Source of the DNA: Cyanophora paradoxa | Lineage: Eukaryota > Glaucocystophyceae > Cyanophorales > Cyanophoraceae | Length of the DNA stretch: 64,000 nucleotides | Reading direction: 5' to 3' | NCBI GenBank assembly: GCA_004431415.1 | Contig: QPMI01000496.1 | Span: 611,463 to 675,462, forward strand | Part shown: in pieces, positions 26,801-40,543 of the stretch | How positions within the stretch are numbered: position 1 is the stretch's first letter | Layout: each line of letters starts with the position of its first letter | The notes under the pieces: generated by a model | Seen by the model: the letters and a program-made list of their open reading frames with translations, nothing else | The model's database searches: none | What the model was told of the DNA's origin: nothing | Position numbers and translations under genes: made by a program

Positions 26801-27636
26801 AGAGATTCCAATTTTAGCCATTGATGATTGCTTGCGCATGCGTGCAGCGAACTGACAGTGACTACAACAAGCGCTTGAACGACTTCAAGCTGATCGTCTA
26901 CAAGGACGGGGTCCAGGTATGCATGCATATGCATGCGCAGCCCGCGGCTGCTCGCGATCGTCGAAGCTGCGGCCGCGCGCGCGCCCGGCGAGCCAACGTC
27001 GCGGGAACAGGTCCATGACTCCGGCCTTATCAAGCCGAACTTCGCGTCGGACGCGCTCAACGGAGCCAAGGCCAACGGGTTCTGGTCGAACGGGGCCTAC
27101 AAGAACCTCTTCAAGAGCGCAGCTTGCTATTCTCCTTGCAATTGCCCTCAATTAATGGCCTCTAACTTTCTGCGCAGGTACAGCATTCCCAACGGCGTTG
27201 AAGGTGCTTAGCTGCCCAGTTTGTCTGCCCTGTGAGAATCTGCTCTGAATTGCACGATTAGGCGACAAGGTTAAGATTATCAAACCGAACGGTGGAATCC
27301 TCGGCTTCGGCGAGCTCGAGGTTCTGGGTGCGTCCTCTCCTGTCTGCCTTGTCTCTTCGGCGCCGAACGCGAGCGCCAGGCACGTACGAGAAGGCTTCAA
27401 CCTCTGGCCGGCTCGACACGGCGGACCAGCTCCTGGATCTTCAGGTGCGCTGGGATCGATATCGACTGCCGGCTGGAGCTTGGCCGACCGGAGCGCAGGG
27501 AGACGAGGCGGGCCTCGAGCTCGAGGCCGCGATCGACGAGTTCGAGGAGGCCGAAGGGGCCGAGCCGTGGCAGGACCTGGCCGTGGAGGCGTGCACGTGC
27601 TCGTGCCCGGATGCCCTTCCAGGCCTCGATGCCTGA
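23899..27636 (+). CDS. Tandem fucolectin/F5-8C-like (galactose-binding-like) domain protein
   Basis: ATG 23899 starts MSTDVDPSSPYPIAKE, and a GTGAGC-donor intron joins it in frame to PPALAPVSMNVSKFRDAS. Three related beta-sandwich modules follow. Module 1 (24.07-25.1 kb) contains NTMTARAFYEDGKTGYYDY and ASWTVNLKGEFFVDNVQIYS. Module 2 (25.18-26.2 kb) opens NLALGKPVTVFGTPWYDK. Module 3 (26.29-27.33 kb) opens NLSYGKPATSS and shows PWVEVDLQ, ISEIDIYNRTDSDYNKRLND and LGFGELEVLG, the classic pattern of FTP lectin/discoidin domains. A C-terminal acidic exon ends CPDALPGLDA with a stop at 27634. Such domains usually bind sugars; the ligand here is unknown. No N-terminal signal peptide is visible, which is odd for this family. 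Most introns use ordinary GTGAG/GTATG donors, and one holds a strong hairpin. It lies between the two protease copies on the same strand. Confidence 0.85.
25821..25860. repeat. Perfect 17-bp inverted repeat inside a lectin-gene intron
   Basis: Arms 25821-25837 and 25844-25860 are exact reverse complements around the 6-base loop TGGCAG. The hairpin takes up half of the 77-base intron 25796-25872. Confidence 0.85.
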
Positions 27637-28104
27637 GGCTCTCCAGGCCGCTTATAATAAGGTTCTCAAGCATCCACGCAGAGCGGCAACCTGTGCTTGG
27701 ATGCAGCTCTCCAAGGCTCTTAAATGCAGCATGCAGCTGCAGAGGCCAGGAAAATCGCCGAAAGTTGCGGGCGCGAGGCCTTGGGGCAGCCCCTGGCACG
27801 GCGTCTAAGGCGGGGGCCCGGACTGCACGGCGGGAGATTTAGCCTAGTAGAGCTGCAGGCGGATGGCTAATGACGAGGCTTGAAGAGGGTCAGGAGGGGG
27901 TGGCCCCGGGTGGGCCGCGGGGCTGGATACGGGTGCGTGCACACGTGGGTAGAGGGAAGCTGATCATGAAGGGGAGGGCCCGGGGGAAGTGGGGGCAGGG
28001 GATGGAGGCTGTACATATGCATGTTCCGCGCGTGTAACCTGCACCCAAAACTGATCGATCCTGATCTATGGTATCCTAGATCCTCATGTATAAGGACCAG
28101 GGCA

Positions 28105-28665
28105 GGCCGGGGCGGGGCGGGGCGGGGCGGGTGGGGCGGGGCGGGCGGGGCGGGCGGGGCGGTCGGGCGGGGCGGGGCGGGGCAGCCGCGGGGCGGGGCG
28201 GGGCGGGGCAGCCGCGGGGCGGGGCGGGGCGGGGCGGGCGGGGCGGGGCGGGGCGGGGCGGGGCGGGGCGGCCGGGGGGCGGGGCGGGGCGGGCGGGACG
28301 GGGCGGGGCGGCCGGGGGCGGAGGGGGGGGGCGGGGGGGGGGGGGGGGGCGGGGGCGGGCGGGGCGGGGCGGGGCAGCCGCGGGGCGGGGCGGGGCGGGG
28401 CGGGGCGGGGCGGGGCGGGGGCGGGGCGGGGCGGGCGGGGCGGGGCGGGGCGGGGCGGGCGGCCGGGCCGGGGCGGGGCGGGGCGGGGCGGGGCGGTCGG
28501 GGCGGGCGGCCGGGGGCGGGCGGGACGGGACGGGCGGGGCGGGGCGGGCGGGGCAGCCGCGGGGCGGGGCGGGGCGGAGCAGCCGCGGGCGGGGCGGGGC
28601 GGGGCGGGGCGGTCGGGGCGGGGCGGGGAGGGGCAGCCGGGGCGGGGCGGGGCGGGGTGGGGCAG
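28105..28665 (+). repeat. GGGGC-type minisatellite, about 560 bases
   Basis: The plus strand is almost entirely GGGGCGGGGC units with scattered GGGGCAGCCGC and GGGCGGCCGGG variants. Almost no T occurs on this strand. Strong potential for G-quadruplex structure. Confidence 0.9.
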
Positions 28666-29299
28666 AGACTCACAGACCTTGCTTGCAGCTGCGAACTTGG
28701 CCTCTGCGACCACTAGTACTGCCGAAGCACCCCAGCTTGCGACTTCTGCGCTCGATCGAGTCAGCTCCATTGCATAAAAGAAATATATAAATATATACGG
28801 CGGCTAGAAGTGGCACCAGCCGCGGCGGCACCTGAGGGCCGTCGCCAGGGCTGCAGCCCCGGCCCGCCGTCTAGCTCAAGAGGGCGTCACTTGGCGTCAA
28901 GCTTTAGAGGGGAGGGGGAAGGCGCTGAAGGGCGGGCGGGCGCGTACCAAGCGAGAGAATTTCGAAGGGCCGGCGCCGCGCCCCGGCCGCCCCCGCCGCG
29001 AAGGCGCCGCGATTCGGGTCGCCTGCGCTCGCCTCGTCGCGCGGGGCGCAGCGCTGAAGGGCGAGCGGGCGCGTACCGAGCGAGAGAAGGACCGCCGCTG
29101 CGCCCCGGCCGCCCCCGCCGCGAAGGCGCCGCGATATCGATTCAGGTAGCGGTCGCCTGCGCTCGCCTCGTCGCGCGGGGCGCGGCGCAGAAGGGCGCCG
29201 GCGGGCAGGCGCGTGCGAAGCGAAAGAAGGGCCGGCGCCGGCGCCGCGCCCCGGCGCAGCTGCATGCAGCTCAGCGGCCGGGCGCCGCCGGGCCAGCGC

Positions 29300-29585
29300 C
29301 GGCCGGCGCGCGTCGACGTCGCGCGCGCGCGGACTCCCGATCCGGTCCGGACCCGGGAGTCGCGGGCCGTCGGACCGGCGCCGGCCGCCGCGGCGCGGTA
29401 CGCGGTCGCGCGATCGACATCGCCCCCGGCGCGCGCATGCATGCATATGCGCATGCATATGCACTGCGGCAATGCGTGCGCAAGTGCTTGGGCAATGAAC
29501 GTTCTCCTTTTGAGGGGGGTATATCAAATTCGAAAAAAAACACGTGTTTCGGCCGCCTGGCGCTCGGAACGGAAGGCGGGCTGGC
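29300..29585 (+). repeat. Dispersed repeat, copy 2
   Basis: Homologous to 19490-19790, in the same orientation. It ends with the shared CACGTGTTTCGGCCGCCTGG block and lies about 390 bases before the ATG of protease copy 2. Confidence 0.75.
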
Positions 29586-29865
29586 GCTCGGAGCGCGTGT
29601 GACGCACTTGGAGCCGTCGCATTGCGTGCTCTGAGCTGGCATGCAGCGTCTGCCAGCGAGGATGGAGCGCGATGGAGTCGCCTCCGCTCTCCGCCGCGGC
29701 CGCCACCATTCGCTTCAAGCGCTCTTCCCGCCTTCTCGGAGCTCAGGCACTCTCAGCAGCTCATCCTCCATTGCCAGGACCGCCAACTTCGAGCAACTCA
29801 AAGCGCAACCATCCCAGCACCTCAAGCGGCGTCAGCATCACCTGCGATCGAAAGAGCTTCGCGTC

Positions 29866-29959
29866 AAGGAACGATCGAGGCGCCATATAGTTCGACGTCC
29901 AGCGCCGTGTGCATAGCGAGGAACGATCGAGGCGCCATATAGTTCGACGTCCAGCGCCG
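29866..29959 (+). promoter_or_regulatory. Tandem 40-base direct repeat immediately upstream of protease copy 2
   Basis: Two near-identical units start at 29867 and 29919 (period 52). Each contains AACGATCGAGGCGCCATATA followed by GTTCGACGTCCAGCGCCG. The CCATATAG core is TATA-like and the second unit ends 17 bases before ATG 29976. It may be a duplicated core promoter or 5' leader. Confidence 0.6.
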
Positions 29960-29975
29960 CCTGCAGCTGGTGACG

Positions 29976-32791
<2,816 letters not shown>

Positions 32792-33595
32792 GGCATCTTT
32801 ACCACGTGCAGCGTGGCCATTTTTTATGCCTGTACAGTCCTTTCGATTTTTTATGTCCTTCGATCGATATTTTTTTCGTGTTCCTTTGCTTCAGATACTG
32901 GTACTTAAAAAACTTTTTAACTGATGCGCATACCTGAATTTTGTGATTCGTAAAGGTTCGACTATAAATACCGTAGTCAGTGATCATGGTCAGCAAATGC
33001 ATCATTTTCCAAGGAACTTTAATTTATCCAATGATGTTATATTAATACAAGGTATACGTACATGTACACTTGCAATGTGAATGCTTTGCCATAAGCTGCA
33101 TGCGCAGATGCTCCTGAAGTCCAGATCTACCAGTACTAGTCTACTCTTAATTATAAGTCTGCAGCTGGCCGCCTAGCTTCGAGCTCGAGTTACATCATGC
33201 ATATGGCATGGCCGGGCCGCCGGACCCATGGCCAGGCCGATCATGAACATGAGTGGCCGGGGCCCAGCCTGGGCCAGGGGGTTGCAGTCTTGCAGACCGA
33301 GTGATCATGACCGGCCCGGCGGGGCCCCGGCCCGTCACACACGGCGTGCATGAGTGCCGCGTGCAAGCGATCGCAGTTTGAATTTACAGGTATGTCCAGA
33401 GGAGAAAAAGTAGAAATACAAGATTCGTCATGAAAAGAACTACGGTACACGACTAAGTTACAAGGGCTTTGAAAACGCTGGGTCACAAACGCTGAACACT
33501 GCACAATTGATAGTGTACAGAGCGCTGCTCGGCTATTTACATAAATCGAAGCAGCCTCGCGCTAAGTTGATGCAGAGGAATGGGAGAGCGCAAAA
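32792..33595. other. Intergenic region, AT-richer, no gene seen
   Basis: Contains the 3' flank of protease copy 2, T-rich stretches at 32.82-32.95 kb, and palindrome-rich DNA at 33.18-33.35 kb with several TGATCATG and GGCCGGGCC sites. No exon with family resemblance on either strand. Confidence 0.5.
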
Positions 33596-34180
33596 TCAGA
33601 GCCATCCCGCGACGGCACCAGCCCCGTGGCACGTCTGGCAACGCTCCTGCGATCGACTCGAGCGTTCAGGCGGCGCCCGCCGCCCGGCGACCGCTGCGCA
33701 GAGCACCGCACCTCCCCGTTCCCCTTGCAGATTGTGCACCTGCTCCCGCCCGTTATGGAACAGACCATCCGGTCGCCTGGAACGGGAAGGTCAGCGCGGG
33801 AACTGGTCCGAGCAAGCACAGACTGACCAAGGCTCAAAGCGCCGGACCCGTGGCACCAGCGGCATTCGATCATTCCGGATCCCTCGCATGCAGCGCACCG
33901 CCGCGGCTCCTGCGGGAAGGCCATAAGAAGCTCGGACGGCCAGAACGAGGGGTCAGAACGCACCGAGCTTTCCATCCACGCACGCTGCGGGGATCGTCCG
34001 ATCAGCCACGAATACAAGTGCCAGAAACACGCCCACTGCCTCAAGAGCGGACCTCCAGGTGGTTCCGGCGCAGCATGTTGAGCCGAGCCCGCAATGCGTC
34101 GCTCGAATTGCGGCTCTCGGCATCTCCGCGGCTCTCAGAATTGGCCGGAGGCACCGCCGCGGCTTTCATCATCCAGGACG
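33596..34180 (-). CDS. Small DnaJ-type zinc-finger (CxxCxGxG) protein without a visible J domain
   Basis: Four CxxCxGxG repeats are visible: CAACEGSG and CRWCHGSG in the exon from 33909 leftwards, CTICKGNG ending at the donor GTGCGG (33712/33711), and CQTCHGAG in the last exon (33646-33596), which ends AVAGWL and stops at 33596. This is the zinc-binding cysteine-rich domain of Hsp40/DnaJ; stand-alone versions occur in algal and plant organelle assembly factors such as the BSD2 or PSA2 type. About 29 residues separate repeats 2 and 3 unless a small intron lies there. The N-terminal exons are not resolved; an ATG near 34170 is one candidate start, and a hydrophobic stretch near 34.0 kb may be a membrane anchor in an alternative frame. 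It is transcribed away from the COX5c-like gene. Confidence 0.65.
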
Positions 34181-34448
34181 GCGTGAGCTGGGAGCGGCGG
34201 GAGAAGAAGGAGGGGCCCGGCCGGCGGTACTCAGAACGGCTCTTGGGCGCCGGCGGCGGAGGGGCCAGGATGGCTGACGACCACATTGGGTGCAGGCAGA
34301 GTTGGCGCCTCAAAAAAGGCCGCTTAAAAAGACCAGCTGATGGGGTACACTGCTCGCTCATTCCGGTACCCACTCCGAAGCAAGGTCCGAAGCGCCTCCT
34401 TCCCACGCCGGCGCTCAGGCGCGCCTCTGATTGTACGGGACCGTCAGG

Positions 34449-34686
34449 ATGTCGTTCGTGCTCATCCGCGAGATTGTCATCGGCCTCGGCCTTGCCTCCA
34501 TTGGCGGTGGCATGTGGAAGCAGTGGCACGAGGACTGCAAGGCCAAGGATGCCGAGTTCTACCGCCAGTATCGCGCGGGCAAGCGCCCGGTGCTCGTTAA
34601 GTGGTGCGCCCTGAGCCGCGGTGGCGTGACGCGGGCCGCCTTCGTCATCGCGCCTCTGCTGGCCGCCTTGCTGATTCTTTTGCAGA
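34449..34686 (+). CDS. Cytochrome c oxidase subunit 5c / VIc-like small membrane protein
   Basis: ATG 34449 encodes a short protein starting MSFVLIREIVIGLGLASIGG, followed by GMWKQWHEDCKAKDAEFYRQ and YRAGKRPVLVK. The order of a leading charged segment, a single TM helix with GG-x-WK, and a basic/acidic tail with FY matches plant COX5C, a nuclear-encoded inner mitochondrial membrane subunit of complex IV. Splicing at a GTGCGCC donor (intron 34603-34685, ending TTTTGCAG) would create a split TGA stop right after VLVK, giving about 51 residues, close to the family's usual length of about 60. Without splicing the frame reads on for about 100 more residues that match nothing. Head-to-head with the zinc-finger gene. 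Confidence 0.7.
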
Positions 34687-35186
34687 GCGTCTCTCTCAGA
34701 CATCGAACGGTGTCCCGGCGATGTCCGAGGAGTCCGAGCGCCTTTCTGGAGTCAGTTGCGCCGCTCGTGGCCGCTCCTTCAAGAGTAGCCCCGCGCTTTC
34801 ATCGTAATCATCTTGCACAGTGTTGTCACATAATATTAGTCCTATCTTTACCTCGGACCGCCGCCGCTATCGCGGTCAAGGCTGTGCTTCGGTGACCCCG
34901 CCAACACGCCGCGGCACCAGCGCCCAGCGCGGCCGACCGCTTCTTTTCCAGCTTCGATCTCCGCCTGTGTGCGTTCTAGACGTGGAGCATGGGGATGAGG
35001 CAGGCCGGCAGAAAGTGCTTTCCCACAGACGGACCGGTGCTCTCTTAGCTGGACGAGCACACGCGAGCTTCATTCTGCAGCATTCAAAAACAGGGAGGGG
35101 AGAAGGTGCTGGCTAGCACCAGGTAGAGTTGGTGTGATGGGGTGGGGCGGGAGGAGCGGGAGGAAAGCGGCGCGCCGGCGCCGGGG
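34687..35186. other. Intergenic/3' UTR region between convergent genes
   Basis: Nothing recognisable. This is the 3' flank of the COX5c-like gene and of the transporter on the opposite strand. Confidence 0.5.
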
Positions 35187-36826
35187 CTATCGGGGCTTCT
35201 CGTCCGAAGGCTCGCCGTCGACGACGACGGACTCGAGAATGGCGCCCTTCTTCGGGGCGGCCGTCGAGTGCAGGCCGGCGGCCATGGCCGCCCCGCCGAC
35301 GCCGGTCGACAAGGCGCCCCCGCCTCCGTCGCCCTCCTTGGCCGACTCGGCCAGCCTCCTCGCCGTCGCCTGCTTCGCCTTCTCCGCGGCCTCGTGCCGG
35401 AGCAGGCCGTACCTTCGGGGCGCGGGGTGAGCCGCGGAGGCCAAGGCTCGGGAGGCGGGGCGGGGCGGGTCGGACCAGATGACGCCGGCGAGGGCAATGA
35501 AGCAGCCGAAGGCGTTGAGCGGGCCGATCTCGTTGCGGAAGACGACGACGGAGAGGATGATGGCGATCACGGACTTGAGGTTGCCCGAGACGTTGAAGGT
35601 GAGGGAGGAGGTGTTCTGCGAGGATACAACGGCGTGCGCTCGGAGGCGGAAAGGAGAGGGGAAGAAGAAGAAGGAGAAGAAGGGGGCGGGCGGACCTGGA
35701 TTGCGAGGAAGGTGGACCAGTTGAGGAGGAATGCGAGCGCCCCCGAGATGAAGAGGACGAGGACGAGCCCCTTCTACGCGGGTCAGGGGCGGCACCGCGG
35801 CGGCGGGCGGGCGGGCGTGGAGAATGGACCTCCGTGCGGAAGATGCCGCGGGCGATGATCTCGCCGCCCTCGACGAACGCGGCGGCGGGCGCGAGGATGA
35901 GGAAGGACATGGGCGCCATGTAGTAGAGAAGATTGATCGGGTCCATCGAGCGGTTCATCATCTGCGATCAAATTCGGGTTCGAACGGGCCACCAAGGCCG
36001 CGCGTGCAGGCGGGGGAGGACGCGGACTATGCTGGAGAGAACGGTCTGGAGGGCGGTGGTCCAGCATGCGGCCAGCGCGGAGAGGAAGCCGGGCCAGTTG
36101 AAGTTGGCCTCGGTGTAGGAGGCGAGCATGACGCCGCCCACGATGGGGATGAGGGACACGTAGACGCGCGTGTCGAACCTGACCTTCAGGAAGAAGACCT
36201 GGAGCAGGACCGTGCAGGCGGGGACGGCGGCCTGCGCGGCGCGCCGGCTGAGCGCATGTGGCGGGGCAGCCGTGCGGCGGAGCGGCACCTTCACTGTCTG
36301 CATGAAGCTAACGGGGACCCAGCGGATCGAGATGTTGCCGAGCACAATGTTCGCGCAAAAGATGAGAGAGAATGGGAAGAGCTTCGTCGAGATCTCAGTG
36401 GAGGAGATTTTCACGAGCGGCATACGCTTCAGAACCCTGCGCGACCGCGCGAACGGCCGGATATAAGCCCAGGCTTCGATCTCTGTGCCGGCGGGCGGCC
36501 CGGGCGCGGTGCGGCGGTAACCGCGAGCCGCGCTTCCCGCGCAGGCCCAGGAGGACGAACCTGATGAGCAGCGTTGAGCCACCGGCGCAGCACAGGAAGT
36601 GCACGGCTGTGAGGGTGAGCTGCGTCGCGTCGGGCGCAGGCGGGGACGTCAGCCAGGCCCGCGCGGGGGTTGGGCGGGAGGGCTGCTCGCTCCCGGGGCG
36701 CACCGGGTAGCTGAACTCGATCATCTGGAAGATCCATTTGTTGAGGATCACAGTCGCCACGTTCACAACGTACCACAGGGCCAGCGACACGAAGGCCCGA
36801 ACGTAGGCGGGGTCCAGGCCCGCCAT
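35187..36826 (-). CDS. Triose-phosphate/nucleotide-sugar transporter family protein (TPT/SLC35E-like)
   Basis: ATG 36826 starts MAGLDPAYVRAFVSLALWYV, followed by NVATVILNKWIFQ, the standard first helix of plant-type DMT-superfamily sugar-phosphate and nucleotide-sugar transporters. Later exons give LTLTAVHFLCCAGGSTLLIR, EISTKLFPFSLIFCANIVLG with NISIRWVPVSFMQTVK, then VRFDTRVYVSLIPIVGGVML, MMNRSMDPINLLYYMAPMSF and TSSLTFNVSGNLKSVIAII with FGCFIALAGVIWYG. About ten TM helices result, with the conserved SF-x-Q-x-VK and ALTFNV-SGN-LK-type motifs, which is a Golgi/ER or plastid carrier architecture. The hydrophilic C-terminal tail stops at 35187. No transit peptide is obvious, so an endomembrane site is more likely. 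The substrate cannot be told from sequence alone. The start codon lies 191 bases from that of the divergent SLC33A1-like gene. Confidence 0.9.
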
Positions 36827-37017
36827 GGTGCCGGCTCGTCGGCGCGCAGGCGCTTAGCCGACGAGCGCCGGGCTCTGTGGCGCGCTGGCGCTCTTTCGCT
36901 CGGCCCGACGGGTACGATAACCTTTCGTCTTCAGCTGCAACTTCGAGCACGGGCTCGGCCGCTGCGGGACTCAGCGGGAGTGCCGTGCGCCACAGCCAGC
37001 GCGGCCGTAGTCGCCGC
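36827..37017. promoter_or_regulatory. Compact bidirectional promoter region
   Basis: Only 191 bases separate the start ATGs of two outward-facing transporter genes. No TATA box is visible. Confidence 0.45.
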
Positions 37018-40000
37018 ATGTCGACGGCGTCGAACGTCGTTCGAGCCCGAGGCACCGCCGCCGAACGCGCCGTCCGCCAGCCGCTGTCGGTACACATGGA
37101 GGTCGACGGTTCGCTGTGCTTCCTGGCCGCCCCGGCGCGCCGCGGCTCGCCGGCAGTCCGCCGCCGCGGCCGTCTCCCGAAGCTGAGAGCGCCGCGAGCA
37201 GGGGGCGACCACGTTCCCATCCCGCACATGCGGCTGGACCACGTGCGAGAGCGGGACGAGGACGAGCTGCTCGACCTGGAGCGCGAGGACCGCGAGCCGC
37301 CCGGGCAGCTCCTGAAGACCGAGCTCCGCGGCGTCGTTCTCCTCGTCTTGCTCTGTGCGTATCGCTCCCCCGCGCCCGACTCGCAGGGCCCGCGGCCAGC
37401 CGGCGCCGGCCCGGCCGCCTTCCGGTTCTGCCGCCGGCCAACCGCGCGCCTGCGCCCCCCAGACTGCCTGCAGGGCGTCCCGATGGGACTTGTCTTCGGC
37501 TCCCTTCCGTTCCTCCTTCAGCAAAAGGCGTCGTTCAGCCAGATCGGTGCGCCCTGCCCCAGCCCCCCCTCCCCTTCCCCTTCCCGACCCTCCCCCTCCC
37601 AGGCTTCTTCTCGTTCGCCACGTACCCCTACAGCGTCAAGGTTCGCCACGTACCCGCACAGCGCTGCCCGACGCTCTAACGTCAAATGCTCTCCCCGAAG
37701 CTGCTCTGGAGCCCCCTGGTGGACTCGCTTTACTTCAAGTCGCTGGGGCGCCGCAAGTCCTGGATCATACCCGCCCAGGCCCGCCTGTACCCCCGGGGCC
37801 CCGCCCGCGCGTTTTGATCCGCTCGAAGTTCTGATACCCGCCCCCCAACTCCAGTGCGTCGCCGGACTCTTCATGGTAACCCTCTCGTACAAGGTACCCC
37901 CCTGCCCCTTTTCAACTTCTCTCCTCGCCCTCCTGAGCGCACCCCGTACGCAGATCGACGAATTCGTCTCCGAGGCCCACCACAGTGCGGCCTTCCCCCC
38001 CTTGCCACGCGAGGGGCCCCGCTGAGTCCGATTGCAGTACCCACCCTGACCGCCTACTGCATCGCTCTGATCACCCTCATCGCCACCCAAGGCGCCGCCG
38101 CCCCGCGCCCCGCAGCCCAGCGCTTCTGTCTAACCGCACCCCCGCCGCGCAGACATCGCCGTCGATGGTACCCCGGAAATCCTCCTGCCCCGCCCAACTC
38201 CCTTCCCCGTATCCGCTGAGCCGCCCCAGGCTGGGCCCTCACCCTGCTCTCGAGGAGGAACGTGGCCTACGCGAGCACATGCCAGGTGATCCCCCGTACC
38301 CCCGAAAAGCAATTGCCGTACTCCCCGCCAACCCGAGGTTCTGCGCCCCGCAGACGACCGGCTTGAACATCGGGTGCTCCCCCGCCCTTCCCGTCGCGGG
38401 GGTACCCTTCGCCTTTCATAACGCGCGCGTACCCCCCTCCAGCTACTTCCTCTCGTTCACCATTTTCCTCGCCCTCAACTCGCCCGACTTTGCGAACCGC
38501 TTCCTCCGATCCTCCCCCTCCCCGCAGGGCCCGCCCCGCCGTACCCCCTTTCTATCCCAACTTTTCACTGACCCTCTTTCGCCCCAGGGGCCCTTCAGCT
38601 CTCCGAATACCTCCGCTTCTGGGGTACGTGCTCTCAGACCTCGCGATCATCCGACCGCCCGGCCCTGTTATTCGGCGTACCCCCCCCTCCCCCTCGCAGG
38701 CTGGATGTACCTTGTCTTCTCGGCCGCGCTGCTTTTCTTCCGGGAGGCGGCCCCGGGGCGCGCCGCGCGCTCGGGCGCGGCCCGCGCCCACCGCTCCCCC
38801 TCACCTGAGGGCGAGGAGGACTCCGGGCGGGGGGGTCCCGGAAAGGAGATGGACGCGCCCCTCCTGGCCCAGCATGCCGAGGCCGAGGAGGCGGTACCCC
38901 CCGTCGGCGTCGTTTACAAGCAGATGCTGAGCATCGTGCGGCTCCCGAGTGCGTACCCCCCGCTTCGCGGCGACCCCGTGTCGTTGACGCTTCTTGCCGC
39001 CGCTGACCGCGCCGCGCCGACAGACATGCGCACCCTCATCGGCCTCCTCCTAGTGCATATATTCCCCCTTGGGCCGCCCCGCCATCCGCCCCCCCCCCCC
39101 TTATCATACCCCCCCAGACGTGCAAACTCGCTTTTGCTGCCGCGGTACCCCCCCGTTCCTAAGTCCCGCCCCGCCGCGGTTCACGCGTTCGGCGCGCAGG
39201 ACGCGGCTACCGCTCTCAAGCTTCTGGATAGGGGGGTACGCCTTTTCGCGCCCTCCTCCGCAGTCGCCGTACCCGCACCCCCATCGAGCGCTTTTTCGCC
39301 GCAGTTCCGACGGGAGGACATGGCTCTCCTCGTCCTCGGTACCCATGACCCTTTTTTCCCTGCGATTCGACGTCCGAGACGACGACGGTACCCCCGCAGT
39401 GGAATTTCCCTTCGAAATTATCTTCGCTGTGATGGCCGGCCGCTGGTCCAGCGGCTCCGACCCCCTCCGCCCCGTGCGCCGAACCACCGTACCCCCTGCC
39501 TCCTGTCTAACCTGTACCCCTTAGTGGCTGAACGGGTACCGCGCGCGGCTCTTGCTGTGCCCGCTGGGGGCCCTGCTCGTGTACGCGATGCCGCGGCCGG
39601 TGGCCCCCGGGGCGGGCCTACCCCTCTCCTTTTACGCCATCGTAATGGCGTACTCCCTCATCGTGTCCCTCGCCTCGACCGCCATGTTCGTCTCCATGGT
39701 GCCGTACCCCCCTTCCCTTCCCCCCCTCCCCTCCCCGCTTCTTTCTTCTCTTCTGAACTCCTCTCCCAGTGCGCTTACTTCAGCCGCATCTCCGACACGG
39801 CCGTCGGGGGTACCGTGCGCCCTTTCAATTCGCTTCCTTGTGTACCCCCGCTCTGATTTGCTACCCCCTCTGCAGTACATGACGCTGCTGAACACGCTCT
39901 CCAACCTCGGCGGCACGGTGAGCCGTTCGAGAGAGAAAAACTCTGCGCGCCCCGGCGACTCGTGCGAATCCGTACCTCCCGCAGTGGCCCAAGGCGATCG

Positions 40001-40543
40001 TTCTCTTCCTCATCGATTACTTCACGACCGCATCGTGCCGCAAGGGTACGCGATTCAAAGCAAGAACCGCCCTGGCTGGCTCGGCCCGGCCCAATCTGGG
40101 CGGCGCCAGGCTCGGAGGCGGTTCTGCTCCCAGCGGGACAGGTCTGCACCAGCGGCGACGGCAAGGACGCATGCTCCAAGGCGCCTTCCTGCCACTACCC
40201 CGCTCCATACTCTTTGCCTGTACCCCCTTACTGGCCCCTTATCGCTCAGGCCGGCGGCTCCTGCGACGTGGGACGGGACGGGTACTTCGTCATGATCGTC
40301 GTCTGCCTCGTCCTGGTTCGTGTACCCCCCCCCAGCCCGCCGCTGTACTCCCCGTGCCCGCCCGACGGCCGCCGGCTGCAGGGGACGGCGATCCTGCGGT
40401 GGCTCACGCGCACCGTCAAGTACCTCCACACGGTACCCCCCCGCGCTATCCCTCCGCCGAAGCTAAGCTCAGATCTGAGCGGGCGCGGGGCCGGACAGGT
40501 GCGGGAGAGCGACTGGAAGCTGAGGCGCGCGGGCGCCGCGTAG
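37018..40543 (+). CDS. Acetyl-CoA transporter, SLC33A1/AT-1 family
   Basis: MFS-fold carrier that brings acetyl-CoA into the ER/Golgi lumen. Exons read, in family order: LLKTELRGVVLLVLL joined to DCLQGVPMGLVFGSLPFLLQ; FFSFATYPYSVK; MLWSPLVDSLYFKSLGRRKS with WIIPAQ; CVAGLFMVTLSYKV; DIAVDG (38.16 kb); then C-terminal YMTLLNTLSNLGGT, VCTSGDGKDACSK and AGGSCDVGRDGYFVM, ending SDWKLRRAGAA with a stop at 40543. These match the vertebrate protein's LLWAPLVDA, GRRKSW, DIAVDGW and TYMTLLNT-SNLGG signatures in order. The first in-frame ATG is 37018, and a roughly 100-residue hydrophilic N-terminus precedes the first helix, longer than in animals. The intron after PAQ (37779-37854) has a GC donor. Most introns begin GTACCCC. 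Confidence 0.92.

Larger units (their letters stand above)
27637..29975. other. Intergenic region with GGGGC array, dispersed repeat and protease promoter
   Basis: No convincing gene between the lectin stop and the second protease ATG. Contents are a G-rich array (28105-28665), a GC-rich stretch at 28.8-29.3 kb, the second copy of the dispersed repeat, and a tandem repeat next to the protease start. The long Gly/Arg or Pro/Ala frames over the array are low-complexity artefacts. Confidence 0.6.

Noticed and set aside
28021-28790. Several 230-270-codon frames over the GGGGC array on both strands
   Set aside because: They are direct translations of the minisatellite in different frames, so not evidence of a gene.
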